A DNA stretch of 64,000 nt from NCBI RefSeq assembly GCF_009829075.1, contig NZ_WUQZ01000016.1:30158-94157 (forward strand), written 5' to 3'. Position numbers and translations under genes: made by a program. Shown here in pieces: positions 16,682 through 24,546 of this stretch (position 1 is its first letter; every line of letters begins with the position of its first letter). The notes under the pieces were generated by a model. It worked only from the letters and a program-made list of their open reading frames with translations, ran no database searches and was not told where the DNA came from. The stretch is from Sphingobacterium composti (GTDB lineage Bacteria > Bacteroidota > Bacteroidia > Sphingobacteriales > Sphingobacteriaceae).

Positions 16682-18358
16682 TTAAACATTTCTAACGTCT
16701 ATAGGAAAAATCAATGTAAATGACGTCCCTACATTCAATTCACTTTCTACCTTAATCTCACCCCCCATAAATTCGGTGATTTCTTTACAAAACGCCAAGC
16801 CCAAACCTATACTTCCTTGTTGGTTGAATTGGTTCTTGACGCGATAGAATTTCTTAAAAATACTATTAAATTCTTTCTTATCTATACCTATGCCTCGATC
16901 TTTGAATAAAATAACAAAATTTTTCTTAGTTTGTTCCACTTTTATCTCCAAAAACCTATTTGCAGGGTCAGAATACTTATATGCATTGTCAATCAAATTC
17001 TGAAATACACTATGTAATAATACAGGATCAGCATATATCTCATCCCTCACCTTTACACTGTCCTTTAATGATAGGTCAGGATATTTGATGCGCGTCGATT
17101 CAAAAACATGTTGACAAAACTCCTCTAAATCTATAAACTCTCCATTAAATTTTATAGATTTATTTTCAATTTGAGCAAATGATAACAATTTATTCATTAA
17201 GCTATTTAGCTTATCAGCCTCTTGATCCAAAATACGACCATACATAGCCCTTTCTGTATCGCTAATTTGTTCTGCACTTTTGATATTGTTACCAGCTATT
17301 TTGATAACACTAACAGGGGTTTTAAATTCATGAGTTAAGTTATTGATGAAATCATATTGCAATTGAAACATTCTATTATTAATCAAAACATTGCGATATA
17401 TCAAATAACCAATCAACAGCAAAATCAAATAAATCAAAACCAAAATCACAACAACAGGAAAAAACCATTTATTCACTTCCTTTGTGATATGACTTTGAGA
17501 AGTTTCAAATTGCAGTTTGTAGTCTGAAAGTGCCCCTGGTAATGCAATTTCTGTTTTTAAATAGGATTGTTCGTTCAACGAATATTGATCTACTACTGGC
17601 TGAATAGTTATATCCTCGTACAGATTTGGATACTTATTCTTGACTTTAATTTTCGTTGGATTAATATAAAAAACATAAAAATCCTGTTCATAACTCGACT
17701 TTTGAAAAGTAGCATCAACCATCATATTACGAAATGACAAGATATCTGTCATCCGAGGTATATTCATATAAGAAATTTTGCCTGGTTGAATATTGTAAAA
17801 CAACTTATAAACTTCTGTATTGGAGATTCGACTCGTATCAATATTATCTCTACCCAAATAAGTACACAGCTTCAAAAAGATACTATACAATTCTTCATTC
17901 GATGATAAATCGCCACCACTTCCTTGACGAGAACTTTGAAATTTATAATCGCTTGTCAAGGTATACTGATAACTAGATTTAGCCGATGCCCCAAAATTAC
18001 CAATCCGCATTTGACGATCTATCGAATCTATATTGGTAAATAAAATATCTGAAAAGTCAATTTTCTGTACAAATGGATACCGACGCAATATAGAGTTAGA
18101 AAAATCCTTAGCTTGCACTGAATCCATAAAACCTTGATAATAGGCTACCTCAGGTATTTTCTCTTGAAAAAATTCGTTAAAATCGCTTATAGTCTCATCA
18201 AAAACTTCAGCTTTTCGGTTATTGAAGTCAGTTTGTACAAAATTGGTCGTGATGGTTCGTGCAAAGAAAACCGAAATAACAAACAATAATGTAACGAAAA
18301 GAAGGAAGACGATAAGTAAACCAAAATTTTTCCTATATCTCGAATCTAATTTAGCCAT
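16682..18358 (-). CDS. Membrane sensor histidine kinase
   Basis: This 558-residue kinase has TM1 at about 12-34 and TM2 at about 299-321, enclosing an extracytoplasmic sensor of some 260 residues with no family I recognise. The kinase core has His343 in NLTHEFKTP, an N-box NLIDNAYKY, a G1 box KDRGIGI and a G2 box GSIGLGLAF. Its start codon shares one base with the stop of the S9-like lipoprotein gene (TAATG arrangement), so translation of the two is coupled. The regulator gene follows by 3 bases. Confidence 0.92.
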   Translation of the reverse strand: MAKLDSRYRKNFGLLIVFLLFVTLLFVISVFFARTITTNFVQTDFNNRKAEVFDETISDFNEFFQEKIPEVAYYQGFMDSVQAKDFSNSILRRYPFVQKIDFSDILFTNIDSIDRQMRIGNFGASAKSSYQYTLTSDYKFQSSRQGSGGDLSSNEELYSIFLKLCTYLGRDNIDTSRISNTEVYKLFYNIQPGKISYMNIPRMTDILSFRNMMVDATFQKSSYEQDFYVFYINPTKIKVKNKYPNLYEDITIQPVVDQYSLNEQSYLKTEIALPGALSDYKLQFETSQSHITKEVNKWFFPVVVILVLIYLILLLIGYLIYRNVLINNRMFQLQYDFINNLTHEFKTPVSVIKIAGNNIKSAEQISDTERAMYGRILDQEADKLNSLMNKLLSFAQIENKSIKFNGEFIDLEEFCQHVFESTRIKYPDLSLKDSVKVRDEIYADPVLLHSVFQNLIDNAYKYSDPANRFLEIKVEQTKKNFVILFKDRGIGIDKKEFNSIFKKFYRVKNQFNQQGSIGLGLAFCKEITEFMGGEIKVESELNVGTSFTLIFPIDVRNV

Positions 18359-20238
18359 TATTTCATCTTCTCTTTCAGAAAGTTCTCAATAATTTGATAA
18401 TACTCAATTATATTTTCTTCCTTTCTAAACCTTCTACCTTCGTCCTCTTTCCATACATATTGCAAATCAACATTATTACTTTTTACTTTCTGCACAAATT
18501 GATTCACATCTGTCATGGTGTTATAACGATCTCTTCCTCCTTGAAACATCAAAATTGGCATTCGAATTTTTTCAGCATGAAATAAAGGCGAAATAGCTTT
18601 AAAAAGCTCGTATTCTTTCTGAGGATCTCCTATTATTTTATAATACAATTGCTTGTAAGAGTTATAATATGGAGGCAATTCTTTGAAATAAGTAAATAAA
18701 TTTATATATCCAGAAGATGAAATCGCACAACTATATAATGTAGGATTGAAACAAGCAGCGTATAATGCTGAATATCCGCCAAAACCTGTCCCCATAATAG
18801 CAATTCGTTCTTTATCAGCAACCCCCTTATGTATCAACCAAGCTACCCCATCATTAATATCATTTTGAATTTCGCCACCCCATTCTTTAAAACCAGAAAC
18901 ATAAAAATCTTTACCTAAGCCTACAGAACCACGATAATTTACTTGAAACACCGCATATCCCCTATTTGCTAAGAATTGTACTTCAGGATGAAATCCCCAC
19001 ACGTCCCTTCTATTAGGCCCATCATGGACAAGCACTACAATTGGATATTTTGATTTTTTTTGAAGTGGATAGGTAATATAACCCTGAATTCTTCTTCCAT
19101 CTCGTGAATCAAAGCTAACTTCTTCCATTGGAGAAAGGTGTTTATCTCGTAAAGAAGGGTTCATAGGTGTTAATTCCTTGATTTTCCCTTTATAATAATA
19201 ATAGATTCCTCCCGGATGAGTGTCTGTATAGGTTTTGAACAATACAGTATGAAATGCACTATCTACATCAATGATATCGACACTATTTCCTTCAAATTGT
19301 GAAGAAATAGTATTATAAATTTTTTGAAGTTCCGCATTATGAATAATGCTTTCTTTCTTCTTAGAAAAAGCCGTTGAAAACAAAACTTCTTGACGCGCGA
19401 ATGAATAACCATCTGCGTTCAGATCCACCTCATCGTTGCTTGCCAATATTGTTTCTTCACCATTTTCCAAATCCAAACGTACAACAGCCACTTTATCCCT
19501 TTCTCTATTTGAAAGAGCATAAATAGTATGTATTGAATTTTGAACGGGTCCCAAGGGATATACCATAGAAGAAAAATCTGTCTCGATTACATTACTGTAT
19601 GGCATACCTTCTTCTTCCCTATACCACAATTTATCCTCTACACTATCACTCGATAGAGCCAATCTTACTTTACCATCAGATGACACAAACCATTCATTAA
19701 AGTTGTGAATATTTTTGTCTACTAATATAGGTTCACCTCCATCCAAAGGAATACGATAGAGATCAATAACTGTAGAATCTCTCCTATTCATTTGTGCTAA
19801 TAAATGTCCATCAAAAGCCTTAGATGGGGATAACCATTTAATACTATGTTTTGCAGGCTCTAGAAGCGTATTTATTTTTTCTGAATGAATGTCAACAGTA
19901 TAAAGTCGTAGACTATCTTGATAAGATTGCGCATTAGAAAAAACAATTGTATTATCCGTCGCCCAAAAATAGTACTGCACATTCATACTATTTTGGTAAG
20001 TCAACTGCTTTGAAGAGTCTGGATTTTCTAAATTTAAGATAAAGATATTTTTGCAATGATCTTCGAGCCCTAGGTAGGACACCCATTTACCATCAGGCGA
20101 AATTTTGAAACTAGTATGATCAGGTTTATCAAAAAAATCTTCTATAGGTATTAATTGATCTCGATCCTTTCCACCACAACCTATTACTACTATGGATAGC
20201 ACAATTAACAAACACCTGAATAGCAATTTTATATTCAT
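18358..20238 (-). CDS. S9 (prolyl oligopeptidase-like) lipoprotein with degraded catalytic triad
   Basis: This 626-residue lipoprotein (VVIGC, Cys21) has an N-terminal propeller (about 35-360) and a C-terminal alpha/beta hydrolase domain (about 380-620) of peptidase family S9. The nucleophile elbow, normally GxSxGG, reads GTGFGG with Gly485 at the serine position. The His region, normally EGHGF, reads EGRRF with Arg602. Only the Asp (Asp570 in GGRDRY) remains. The reading frame is intact with no stop or shift, so it is a maintained pseudoenzyme, not a decayed gene. It heads an operon with a kinase and a regulator and may act as their ligand-binding partner (inference). Confidence 0.85.
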   Translation of the reverse strand: MNIKLLFRCLLIVLSIVVIGCGGKDRDQLIPIEDFFDKPDHTSFKISPDGKWVSYLGLEDHCKNIFILNLENPDSSKQLTYQNSMNVQYYFWATDNTIVFSNAQSYQDSLRLYTVDIHSEKINTLLEPAKHSIKWLSPSKAFDGHLLAQMNRRDSTVIDLYRIPLDGGEPILVDKNIHNFNEWFVSSDGKVRLALSSDSVEDKLWYREEEGMPYSNVIETDFSSMVYPLGPVQNSIHTIYALSNRERDKVAVVRLDLENGEETILASNDEVDLNADGYSFARQEVLFSTAFSKKKESIIHNAELQKIYNTISSQFEGNSVDIIDVDSAFHTVLFKTYTDTHPGGIYYYYKGKIKELTPMNPSLRDKHLSPMEEVSFDSRDGRRIQGYITYPLQKKSKYPIVVLVHDGPNRRDVWGFHPEVQFLANRGYAVFQVNYRGSVGLGKDFYVSGFKEWGGEIQNDINDGVAWLIHKGVADKERIAIMGTGFGGYSALYAACFNPTLYSCAISSSGYINLFTYFKELPPYYNSYKQLYYKIIGDPQKEYELFKAISPLFHAEKIRMPILMFQGGRDRYNTMTDVNQFVQKVKSNNVDLQYVWKEDEGRRFRKEENIIEYYQIIENFLKEKMK

Positions 20239-20325
20239 ATACCCGACTTCTATTCAAATAAAGTAATTTTTTAACATATTTTGAGAATTGCAACCTTAAT
20301 TTTACAGCTTATGAAATTCTATTTC

Positions 20326-20333
20326 TAACTTTG
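20326..20333 (+). promoter_or_regulatory. -7 promoter box almost touching the DUF4286 start codon
   Basis: TAACTTTG matches TAnnTTTG and ends 4 bases before the ATG. If used, transcription would start at or next to the A of the start codon, giving a leaderless message. No clear -33 TTG is visible. Confidence 0.45.
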
Positions 20334-20337
20334 CTAT

Positions 20338-20622
20338 ATGTATCTATATAACATATCGATTATAGTCGACAATGATCGACACGAGATTTTGATTCAATGG
20401 GTGAAAGAAAATTGGTTGAATACACTTCCTAATCAAGCTAAGTTTTTGAAATTATTAGATTCACCTCACGAAGGACAGACATATTGTGTTCAACTGGTTT
20501 TTGAACACCCTTCGGATATACCGACTTTTCAAAAAGAAAAATTAGCTATGCTGCAAGGATATATTGCCGAAAATCATTTAGAAAAAGCATTTCTATTTGA
20601 TAGTACAATGAAATACTTGTAA
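20338..20622 (+). CDS. DUF4286 family protein
   Basis: This 94-residue cytoplasmic protein belongs to a small alpha/beta family found in Bacteroidota, recognisable by the start MYLYNISIIVD and the WVKENWL segment near residue 23. Function is unknown. There is no signal peptide or membrane segment. It is monocistronic, divergent from the S9-like lipoprotein operon, and convergent with the small CxxC protein across a shared terminator. Confidence 0.8.
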   Translation: MYLYNISIIVDNDRHEILIQWVKENWLNTLPNQAKFLKLLDSPHEGQTYCVQLVFEHPSDIPTFQKEKLAMLQGYIAENHLEKAFLFDSTMKYL

Positions 20623-20643
20623 AAAGCAAATACAAGTATTAAA

Positions 20644-20676
20644 AACAAAGTCTCCTAAAAAATAGGAGACTTTGTT
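20644..20676. terminator. Bidirectional terminator containing the stop of the CxxC gene
   Basis: A perfect 14-base stem AACAAAGTCTCCTA / TAGGAGACTTTGTT has a 5-base loop. It is followed by T-rich sequence on both strands. The last codons and stop of the minus-strand gene lie inside the hairpin. Confidence 0.88.
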
Positions 20677-20915
20677 TCTTTATGACGAAATTTTTTGTAC
20701 CATAAGAATGCCACACCACCACCTATAAGAAAAGGCATAGCAAGTAAAAAAAGTATCCCATCGTTTAAACCTTTTCCTTGTGAGTTTCCATTTTGAGTAC
20801 TATTTTCTGCATTCAAAGAACACATCGCACATTGCGCCTGTGCAACAGAAGGCATAAATATTTGTATACTTACACTAAGCATAAAACATACAAGAAGGCT
20901 ACGGAATAATTTCAT
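20655..20915 (-). CDS. Small exported membrane protein with a CAMC motif
   Basis: This 86-residue protein has a signal peptide (cleavage probably after VAQA, residue 27), leaving a mature N-terminus QCAMC with Cys29 and Cys32. A polar linker and one C-terminal membrane segment (about 52-72) with a basic tail follow. This CxxC plus single-helix layout is recurrent in Bacteroidota, but I know of no assigned role. A redox or metal-site helper is possible. It lies 43 bases after the pseudouridine synthase gene. Confidence 0.75.
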   Translation of the reverse strand: MKLFRSLLVCFMLSVSIQIFMPSVAQAQCAMCSLNAENSTQNGNSQGKGLNDGILFLLAMPFLIGGGVAFLWYKKFRHKETKSPIF

Positions 20916-20958
20916 AATTCAAAGATAACTATTTATATATCAAAATCGTGTAAGAAAA

Positions 20959-21654
20959 CTATTTCAAAAGCACATTAAACTTCTCCCAAAATCCATCTAC
21001 TGGCAATGGTGCTTTTATGGTCATTTCTTCTTCTTTTACTGGGTGTAGAAAACATAGCGAACGAGAATGCAAACAGATAGTACGACGGATTGATCCACGT
21101 GGATAGCCATATTTGTTGTCACCAACTATAGGACAGCCCATATAAGCCAACTGACAACGAATTTGATGTGTACGGCCGGTAAGAGGATTTATTTCTAACA
21201 AATAATATCCGTCCAATTGACCTATTACTTCATAATCTAACTCAGCATAACTGCCATTTTTCACCTCGCGATCATACGCTTTGGTAACCATTTTTTTGCG
21301 GTCACGAAGTAACCAATTCTTTAATTTCCCTGCCTTTTGTGGAGGACGTTCTTTGACGACAGCAAAATAAGTCTTTTTCACTTTACGATCATGAAAAGCC
21401 TTATTCATTCGATCAAGCCCTTTGCTAGTCTTTGCAAGCAATATCATTCCACTCACAGGTCTGTCTAAACGGTGAATTACTCCAGCAAATGCTCCGTTGG
21501 GTTTGTTATATTTCTTAGCCAAAAATTCTTTGACCATATCTTCTAGAGACTTGTCTCCCGTATTATCTACTTGAACAATATCTCCACCTCGTTTATTTAT
21601 AGCAATCAGATGGTTGTCTTCGTACAAGACATCCCTTTCTGTAATCTCTGGCAT
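20959..21654 (-). CDS. RluA-family pseudouridine synthase
   Basis: This 231-residue enzyme isomerises uridine in RNA. The catalytic Asp lies in HRLDRPVSG near residues 62-70, and NPLTGRTHQIRCQLAYMGCPIVGDNKYG is the family's second signature (given here as key residues RTHQIR and GDNKYG). There is no N-terminal S4 domain, so it is of the short RluA/TruC-like class; the target (tRNA or rRNA) cannot be told. It follows mlaD by 21 bases and may be co-transcribed with the Mla genes. Confidence 0.92.
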   Translation of the reverse strand: MPEITERDVLYEDNHLIAINKRGGDIVQVDNTGDKSLEDMVKEFLAKKYNKPNGAFAGVIHRLDRPVSGMILLAKTSKGLDRMNKAFHDRKVKKTYFAVVKERPPQKAGKLKNWLLRDRKKMVTKAYDREVKNGSYAELDYEVIGQLDGYYLLEINPLTGRTHQIRCQLAYMGCPIVGDNKYGYPRGSIRRTICLHSRSLCFLHPVKEEEMTIKAPLPVDGFWEKFNVLLK

Positions 21655-21675
21655 ATGTATCTTAATGAAAACGAA

Positions 21676-22665
21676 CTATTTAATCTCTTCAACTTCCTTA
21701 TGAGCTTCTTTTTCTTTTTTCTTGAAAAATCCTCTAAACAAGAAATTACTTTGTAAAGCTTCCATATTTTGATCAAGTTTTTCTGTACTTGTATTCAAAT
21801 TTTTCAGTATTTGTTTAATTTCGTTTGCCGCATCTGGATCATTTGTTAATACCCCGATAGCGTTATCTTTATCATTTAGACGTGCTGAAGTTTGATTTAA
21901 ATTCTCCACGAGAGCATTGGCAGTCTGCGTAACTCCCTGCAATTGTGCAGCAGCATCACGTAATGAAGCAAACACTTTAGTATCTGTTGTCAAATCATGA
22001 ATAAGCCCTTGATTACTATTTAATTTTTGTGTCAACGCAACCAAATTATTAACTGCAACATTTGCATCGGACATCACTTTATTCATCGTGGTTACAGAAG
22101 ATTTTAAATTTGTAGCTATCCCGTCATCAGTCATTAATGCACCTACGGTACCCTTGCCATCAACCATTTGTTGAGATAGTTTGGCAAAATTTTGTGTTAT
22201 CGTCGATAGATTAGCTCCATTTTCTTGAAGAAGGCCCATCATTTGCTCCATACCTCCACTTGGTCCTGAAGTCAAGACATCACCTTCTTCTATCTGAGGA
22301 TTCTGCGCATTCCCACCGACTAAACTGATAATTGAATTACCAATCAAACCATCCGAACCCAAGGTAGCAATAACATCTTTACGAATAAATTGGCTATTTT
22401 TTTCCTCAATATTCATGGTTACTCTTACATTTTCGACTCCTTCAAAAGCAATATCTTTAATAATACCAACTTTTACACCAGAAAACCAAACATTGTTCCC
22501 TACTTTAAGCCCCTTTACATCTTTGAAATAAGTAGTAACTTTAATGTTTTTACTAAATTTATTTTGCTGTGTACCAATGACTAGTATCCCTGCGACTAAT
22601 ATTATTAGTCCAATAAATACGAAAAGTCCAACTATTAATGATCTTTTATTATCTGTAGCACTCAT
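21676..22665 (-). CDS. MlaD-type MCE-domain lipid-binding protein
   Basis: This 329-residue protein has one N-terminal membrane anchor (about 10-30), an MCE domain (about 38-118, with FKDVKGLKVGNNVWFSGVKVG) and a long helical C-terminal region. It is longer than E. coli MlaD (about 180 residues), and the extra part is predicted coiled and may bridge the periplasm. It binds phospholipid for the MlaEF transporter encoded directly upstream. It ends with a lysine/glutamate-rich tail. Confidence 0.9.
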   Translation of the reverse strand: MSATDNKRSLIVGLFVFIGLIILVAGILVIGTQQNKFSKNIKVTTYFKDVKGLKVGNNVWFSGVKVGIIKDIAFEGVENVRVTMNIEEKNSQFIRKDVIATLGSDGLIGNSIISLVGGNAQNPQIEEGDVLTSGPSGGMEQMMGLLQENGANLSTITQNFAKLSQQMVDGKGTVGALMTDDGIATNLKSSVTTMNKVMSDANVAVNNLVALTQKLNSNQGLIHDLTTDTKVFASLRDAAAQLQGVTQTANALVENLNQTSARLNDKDNAIGVLTNDPDAANEIKQILKNLNTSTEKLDQNMEALQSNFLFRGFFKKKEKEAHKEVEEIK

Positions 22666-22678
22666 TACTAATGTTATA

Positions 22679-23452
22679 TTATACTATAAAATTATAATCA
22701 TAAAAAGGTTTGACACGAGCATCATCCGTGTCAAAAATCTCTTCAAATTTCCCTTGTCTTTCAAAACGTCCATCCAACAACATGACCATACGATCACCTA
22801 CCATCTTAGCACATGCGAGATCATGTGTAATAATAATTGACGATGTTCTATATCTTTCTTGCACCTCGTTAATTAAGGTATTAATATCAAGACAAGTAAT
22901 AGGGTCTAAACCTGCAGTCGGTTCGTCATACAACATAATATCAGGTCTCAATATTAATGTACGTGCAATACCAATTCTTTTTTTCTGTCCTCCAGAAAGT
23001 TCTGATGGCATTTGATTGATCGCTTGTGACAACCCTACTCCTTCTAATACATCTTCAACTTCCTTATCAATCTCTGCACGAGTCAAATTCCTTTTGTTCC
23101 TCACCAAAGGGAACTCCAAATTTTCACGGACCGTCATACTATCGTACAAAGCACTATTTTGGAATGAGAAGCCTATTTTAAGACGAAGCTGCATCAATTC
23201 ACGCTCTTTCAAATCATTAACAACTTCTCCCAAAACATTAATTGTACCTGAGTCCGGTTTTAACAATCCAGATATAAGCTTAATTAATACCGATTTACCT
23301 GTACCAGATCTTCCTAATACAACTAGATTTTCTCCTCTGAATAATTTCAAATCTACATCACGTAGAATTTGACGATCTCCAAAAGACTTACTCAAGTTTT
23401 CGACATCGATAACTGCGTCATTATAGTCTATATTTGATTTTATCTTTTCCAT
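22679..23452 (-). CDS. MlaF-type ABC ATPase
   Basis: This is the 257-residue ATPase of the phospholipid transport system. Walker A is GRSGTGKS near residue 52, the signature ELSGGQKKR near residue 152, and Walker B MLYDEPTAGLDP near residue 173; the His of the switch lies in IITHD. It is preceded by mlaE (4 bases) and followed by mlaD (13 bases), the usual order for this system. Confidence 0.93.
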   Translation of the reverse strand: MEKIKSNIDYNDAVIDVENLSKSFGDRQILRDVDLKLFRGENLVVLGRSGTGKSVLIKLISGLLKPDSGTINVLGEVVNDLKERELMQLRLKIGFSFQNSALYDSMTVRENLEFPLVRNKRNLTRAEIDKEVEDVLEGVGLSQAINQMPSELSGGQKKRIGIARTLILRPDIMLYDEPTAGLDPITCLDINTLINEVQERYRTSSIIITHDLACAKMVGDRMVMLLDGRFERQGKFEEIFDTDDARVKPFYDYNFIV

Positions 23453-23456
23453 TAGA

Positions 23457-24227
23457 CTATGTAATTAAAGGTGTAATAACTGCTAATAATTGAACGATTA
23501 GCAATTCTTCTATGAATACAATAAACATCGAGGCAACTACAGCTGAATTCGCAGCCTTACCAACTCCCTCTGTGCCTTTGGAAGAATTATACCCTATGTA
23601 ACAACTCGCAAACCCAATTGTAAATCCAAAAACAATAGCTCTTAATGTCATTGCGAATACATCAATAAACGCAATCTTATCAAATACCTGCGTAAAAAAA
23701 CTTAATAAACTAAGTTGATCCTGTCCAATAATACTTAGATAACCTCCAAACAAACCTATTGCCGCGATATAAAAGCATAATACAGGAATCATAATAGTTG
23801 TAGCCAAGATTCTACTTACAACTAAATATTTAAATGGATTAGTACCTGAAACTTCCATCGCATCAATCTGTTCGGTGACATTCATAGAACTTAATTCTGC
23901 TCCAATCTGAGATCCAACTTTACCTGAAGCGATCAACGCCGTCACAAGTGGAGCTAAAGCTCTAACAATAGCAATAGATATTAATGCCGGCAACCAAGAT
24001 GTTGCACCAAAATCTTCTAATGATGGACGAGATTGTTTAGTAAAAACGAATCCAACGATAAAACCAGTCAATCCAATAAGGGGAAAGGATTTCCACCCCA
24101 CCTCATAACACTGACGGATAATCTCCTTAAATTCATACGGAGGACTCACTGCTTCTCGAAAAAAACGCATTAAAAAACGATGAATATTTGCGAATTCGAG
24201 GAGTAAACTATTGATTTTCCTTCCCAT
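23457..24227 (-). CDS. MlaE-type phospholipid transporter permease
   Basis: This 256-residue membrane protein of the MlaE/YrbE family has about five membrane segments. The family region LGAELSSMNVTEQIDAMEVSGTNPF appears here as IGAELSSMNVTEQIDAM plus TNPFKYLV. It is the first gene of the minus-strand run mlaE-mlaF-mlaD-rluA-like. A -7-like box lies 54 bases upstream of its ATG. Confidence 0.93.
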   Translation of the reverse strand: MGRKINSLLLEFANIHRFLMRFFREAVSPPYEFKEIIRQCYEVGWKSFPLIGLTGFIVGFVFTKQSRPSLEDFGATSWLPALISIAIVRALAPLVTALIASGKVGSQIGAELSSMNVTEQIDAMEVSGTNPFKYLVVSRILATTIMIPVLCFYIAAIGLFGGYLSIIGQDQLSLLSFFTQVFDKIAFIDVFAMTLRAIVFGFTIGFASCYIGYNSSKGTEGVGKAANSAVVASMFIVFIEELLIVQLLAVITPLIT

Positions 24228-24546
24228 GTATATTTCTTGAGCGTATATAAAATTTTAAAGCGACTTTGTAAAGTACTGCGCAAATGTACGAATTTTTTAG
24301 GCGACCACTCTTACCCTATGACTAAAATTACAAATACCAATATTCGATAAATTGTTTTAAATAATTGTTAAAAACGAGCAGTATATTTTTAAAAATTACT
24401 TCACAAAGACAGTTTATCCTCAAAATAGAAATGGGAATATTACTCAAGTAAAAATATATTGAGCTAGCAATTAAACCCTCTTCAACATTTCGTTGTCATA
24501 CTAACAAAATCAGCAAAAAGATTATTTACATTTTAATTCACATATT
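24228..24546. other. Divergent intergenic region between mlaE and the DUF6600-like gene
   Basis: This 319-base AT-rich stretch has no plausible gene. A minus-strand -7 box for the Mla operon lies near 24281-24288. No repeat or RNA structure stood out in the rest. Confidence 0.6.
24281..24288 (-). promoter_or_regulatory. Possible -7 box for the mla operon
   Basis: The minus strand reads TACATTTG, a TAnnTTTG match, 53 bases upstream of the mlaE start. No -33 TTG was found at the expected spacing. Confidence 0.4.

Noticed and set aside
24440..24460. A 16-base match TACTCAAGTAAAAATA shared with 59347-59362
   Set aside because: In AT-rich sequence of this length a few such matches are expected by chance, and the surroundings do not match.
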